Origin: Hyphomonas sediminis
GTDB taxonomy: Bacteria; Pseudomonadota; Alphaproteobacteria; Caulobacterales; Hyphomonadaceae
Length of the DNA: 64,000 nt
Assembly (NCBI RefSeq): GCF_019679475.1
Contig: NZ_JAIEZP010000001.1
Coordinates: 1,736,001-1,800,000, forward strand
Reading direction: 5' to 3'
In this document: positions 61,903 through 64,000 of the stretch, piece after piece
Position numbering within the stretch: the first letter of the stretch is position 1
Layout of the letters: each line of letters starts with the position of its first letter
Made by a program: the position numbers and the translations under genes
Notes under the pieces: model-generated
What the model saw: only the letters and a program-made list of their open reading frames with translations
Told to the model about the DNA's origin: nothing
The model's database searches: none

Positions 61903-62895
61903 ATGACCGATTTACGTCTCCCCACTTTCGATGATGTCCTTGCCGCCGAAGCCCGCCAGAAAGGCGTCGTCCGCGAAACGCCGGTTCTGACCCATGCCGC
62001 GCTGGATGAGGCCGCAGGCGCCGAGCTGTTTGTGAAGGCCGAATGCCTGCAGGTGACGGGCAGCTTCAAGATCCGCGGCGCCATGAACCGCCTCGCCCAG
62101 ATCCCGCCGGAAGGCAAAAAGGCCGGCGTCGTCGCCTTTTCCTCCGGCAATCATGCGCAGGGTGTCGCCCGCGCTGCGCGCCTGCTCGGCATGCCCGCTT
62201 TGATCGTGATGCCTGCAGACGCTCCCGCCGTTAAGGTTGAGGGCGTGCGCGCCGATGGCGGCGAAGTCTATCTTTATGATCGCAACGCGGAGAGCCGCGA
62301 GGAAATCTCCGCCCGTCTTGCCGCCGAGCGCGGCGCCGTCGTCGTGCCGAGCTATGATGATTTCGACATCATCGCCGGGCAGGGAACAGCCGGTCTCGAA
62401 TTTGCCCGTCAGGCTGAAGCGATGGGAAAACCGCTCGACTATCTCATTTGCTGCGCAGGTGGCGGTGGTCTGATCAATGGCGTGGCGCTCGCCTTCGAGC
62501 GGCTGTCGCCTGCCACCAGGATCTGGGCCGCCGAGCCGGAAGGTCATGACGACTGGACGCGCTCTCTGGAAGCAGGCGAAATCCTCGCCAACGCGCCGGG
62601 AACCCGCTCGATCTGTGACGCGATCCTCACGCCCGAGCCCGGCATCCTCACCTTCGCGCTCGGCCAGCGCCTCTTGTCCGGCGGGCTGCGCGTCAGCGAT
62701 GATGAGGTTCGCCATGCAATGCGTATGGCCTTCCGCTATCTGCGGATTGTGGGTGAACCCGGCGGCTGCGCCGCGCTCGCGGCGGCGCTGAAGGGCGTTC
62801 CCGCCGAAATGAAGGGCAAGCGCGTCGGCATCCTCGTTACGGGCGGCAATGTTGATGCCGCGCAGTATGCGGACATTCTGTCCACCGGTACGTAA
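61903..62895 (+). CDS. Threonine/serine dehydratase-like PLP enzyme
   Basis: A 330-residue fold-type II PLP enzyme: LFVKAECLQVTGSFKIRGAM with the PLP lysine in SFKIRGA (near residue 52), the phosphate-binding loop CCAGGGGLINGVAL (near 185), FSSGNHAQGVA near residue 78. It lacks the C-terminal regulatory ACT-like domain of biosynthetic IlvA, so it resembles catabolic threonine dehydratase or serine racemase. Exact substrate not certain. Confidence 0.88.
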   Translation: MTDLRLPTFDDVLAAEARQKGVVRETPVLTHAALDEAAGAELFVKAECLQVTGSFKIRGAMNRLAQIPPEGKKAGVVAFSSGNHAQGVARAARLLGMPALIVMPADAPAVKVEGVRADGGEVYLYDRNAESREEISARLAAERGAVVVPSYDDFDIIAGQGTAGLEFARQAEAMGKPLDYLICCAGGGGLINGVALAFERLSPATRIWAAEPEGHDDWTRSLEAGEILANAPGTRSICDAILTPEPGILTFALGQRLLSGGLRVSDDEVRHAMRMAFRYLRIVGEPGGCAALAAALKGVPAEMKGKRVGILVTGGNVDAAQYADILSTGT

Positions 62896-62938
62896 AAGCC
62901 GCAGGACGGCGCCTTCATACTGGCTTATACTCGCGGGC

Positions 62939-63643
62939 ATGAGGGATACGATCTATTGCGCCATAGGGGACATCCATGGCGAACTGGACCGGCTGAAAGC
63001 ATTGCATCAACGGGTTCTGTTCTTTGTGGAACAGGCTCTTGGCGGCTTGCCGGTGCAGTTCATCCATCTGGGAGACCTTGTCGATCGCGGGCCGGATTCC
63101 TGCGGCGTCGTGGAATATCTGCGCAATTTTGAACACGTGCGTCACCCCAACCCCATCACGCTCCGCGGCAATCACGAACAGCTGATGCTGGATGCTTTCC
63201 TCTCTGGCGACCGTCAGTCGGCAAAGTATCGCACCTGGCTCACCAATGGCGGATCTGCCACAGAAGCCAGCTATGCCAACCAGCCAGCCAGCACGCTGGT
63301 CGAGCACATTACCTGGATGCAAGGCCTCGAAACGATCCATGAGGTGAAAGATGCTGGTCTGATCTTCGTCCATGCCGGAATTGATCCCGATATCTTTCCG
63401 GGTTGCGATGATGTGGTTCACATGTGGACCCGCCGCCGGGAGTTCATGGACCCGCGCTGTTGGACCGCGCCGGCGCTGCAGGGTCAGCGCGTCATTCACG
63501 GCCACACGCCAACGCGAGACTTTGAGCCGGAAACCTCCGGGAGCGGTCAGCGCGTCAATATAGATACAGGCGCCGTCTATGGTGGCAAGCTGACGGCGGT
63601 CCTCATCCAGCCGGGTGAAGACGACATCTTCCTCCACAGCTGA
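62939..63643 (+). CDS. Metallophosphoesterase (serine/threonine protein phosphatase-like)
   Basis: A 234-residue calcineurin-type phosphatase: GDIHGELDRL (residues about 9-18), HLGDLVDRGPDS (about 45-56), LRGNHEQLML (about 76-85) and the late metal ligands in FVHAGIDPDI and VIHGHTPTRDF. These are the metal-binding motifs of the PPP family. It may act on phosphoproteins or diadenosine tetraphosphate. The ATG at 62939 is used; the earlier open frame overlaps the preceding gene. Confidence 0.92.
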   Translation: MRDTIYCAIGDIHGELDRLKALHQRVLFFVEQALGGLPVQFIHLGDLVDRGPDSCGVVEYLRNFEHVRHPNPITLRGNHEQLMLDAFLSGDRQSAKYRTWLTNGGSATEASYANQPASTLVEHITWMQGLETIHEVKDAGLIFVHAGIDPDIFPGCDDVVHMWTRRREFMDPRCWTAPALQGQRVIHGHTPTRDFEPETSGSGQRVNIDTGAVYGGKLTAVLIQPGEDDIFLHS

Positions 63644-63798
63644 GCTGTACGGAGAAGTATGGTAAACAGATATTAGGGTTAAAGCCTGCTTCCGTGTCCG
63701 GAGGAGATTAACCGCGTCACTTTCAGAAGACCTTATATCGATTTGATTAAACCGGTAGCCGGGCACGCAGCAGAAGCTGCGCGAAAGAGGGCTACAGA

Positions 63799-64000
63799 AT
63801 GAAAGCGATACCTCTGATCAGCTTGGGTCTATCCCTCGCTCTCGGTGCGGGCGCCATCTTCTTTGGGCGGGAGTTCATGTCGGACTCGCGGGCCGAGGCG
63901 AATGCTGCAGTTTCTGCGCCGGCTATTCAGATGACTCAGATCGCCGTTGCGCGGCTGGCTATCGAGCCGGGCAAGCTGATCGATCCGTCGATGATCGAAA
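63799..64000 (+). CDS. cpaB: Flp pilus assembly protein CpaB (partial)
   Basis: The first 67 codons of a gene that runs off the right edge. It starts MKAIPLISLGLSLALGAGAI with one N-terminal helix, followed by IQMTQIAVARLAIEPGKLID and PSMI, the beginning of the SAF domain seen in CpaB (pattern VxVAxxxIxxGxxIxxxMl). CpaB belongs to the tight-adherence pilus machine. A GAAAGAGGG precedes the ATG. Confidence 0.82.
   Translation, partial: MKAIPLISLGLSLALGAGAIFFGREFMSDSRAEANAAVSAPAIQMTQIAVARLAIEPGKLIDPSMIE

Overview
The window is GC-rich, densely coded chromosomal DNA from an alphaproteobacterium, most likely of the Caulobacterales/Hyphomonadaceae type. The support for this is: a tldD-like gene next to a ctaC-ctaD-ctaB-(coxF-like)-ctaG-ctaE-SURF1-thrC block; a separate NAD(P) transhydrogenase alpha part; a phasin; a CpaB-type pilus gene; a ClpS/ClpA pair; and short palindromic intergenic repeats of the kind seen in this group. 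The assignment is an inference from gene order and protein style, not from a database search. There is no rRNA, CRISPR array, prophage, integrase or transposase. Two tRNAs are present: Leu(GAG) and Ile2(CAT).

Layout. 1-1.7 kb: 5' part of pntAA (minus strand), a short-chain dehydrogenase and an inverted pair of repeat units. 1.7-6.4 kb: a cobalamin riboswitch followed by a four-gene B12 uptake operon (TonB receptor, binding protein, permease, ATPase) with overlapping stops and starts. 6.4-11.2 kb: a small membrane protein preceded by 10-bp-phased repeats, galU, a serine hydrolase and a biotin-dependent carboxylase alpha subunit. 11.3-13.8 kb: four consecutive DUF805-type membrane proteins. 13.8-17.9 kb: lipB, tRNA-Leu, two exported proteins of unknown function and an MFS transporter. 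18.0-19.2 kb: a mercury-type MerR divergent from a glutaredoxin-MauE fusion, with a mer-like operator between them. 19.3-26 kb: a Notum/pectin-acetylesterase-like lipoprotein, gltX, another lipoprotein, an acetyl-CoA hydrolase/CoA-transferase and NAD synthetase. 26.1-29.4 kb: a MarR regulator divergent from a compact GST/VOC/DUF4287/VOC/double-DUF1428 operon that ends in a strong terminator.

29.4-44 kb: a CapD-type nucleotide-sugar dehydratase, tRNA-Ile2, a SIMPL protein, a D,D-carboxypeptidase, a phasin, a TTC38-like TPR protein, clpS-clpA, a second serine hydrolase, a TonB-C-terminal-like protein, and a minus-strand group tldD-rhodanese-GNAT-DUF454 with a TPR protein upstream. 44.1-54.1 kb: the cytochrome c oxidase structural and assembly operon, including a 57-codon coxF-like gene, followed by thrC, a RimJ-type acetyltransferase, an EAL phosphodiesterase and a SUFU-domain protein. 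54-58 kb: YqgE and an iron-uptake pair (PepSY membrane protein and TonB receptor) under a near-consensus Fur box. 58-64 kb: endonuclease V, a peroxiredoxin, an SPFH/NfeD pair, a hypothetical gene bracketed by repeats, a threonine dehydratase-like enzyme, a metallophosphatase and the start of cpaB.

Most of the window is housekeeping. The parts most worth a second look are the mer-operator/glutaredoxin-MauE unit, the MarR-linked detoxification-like operon, the DUF805 cluster, the helically phased GGGACAA repeats, and the paired palindromic elements found at both ends of the window.
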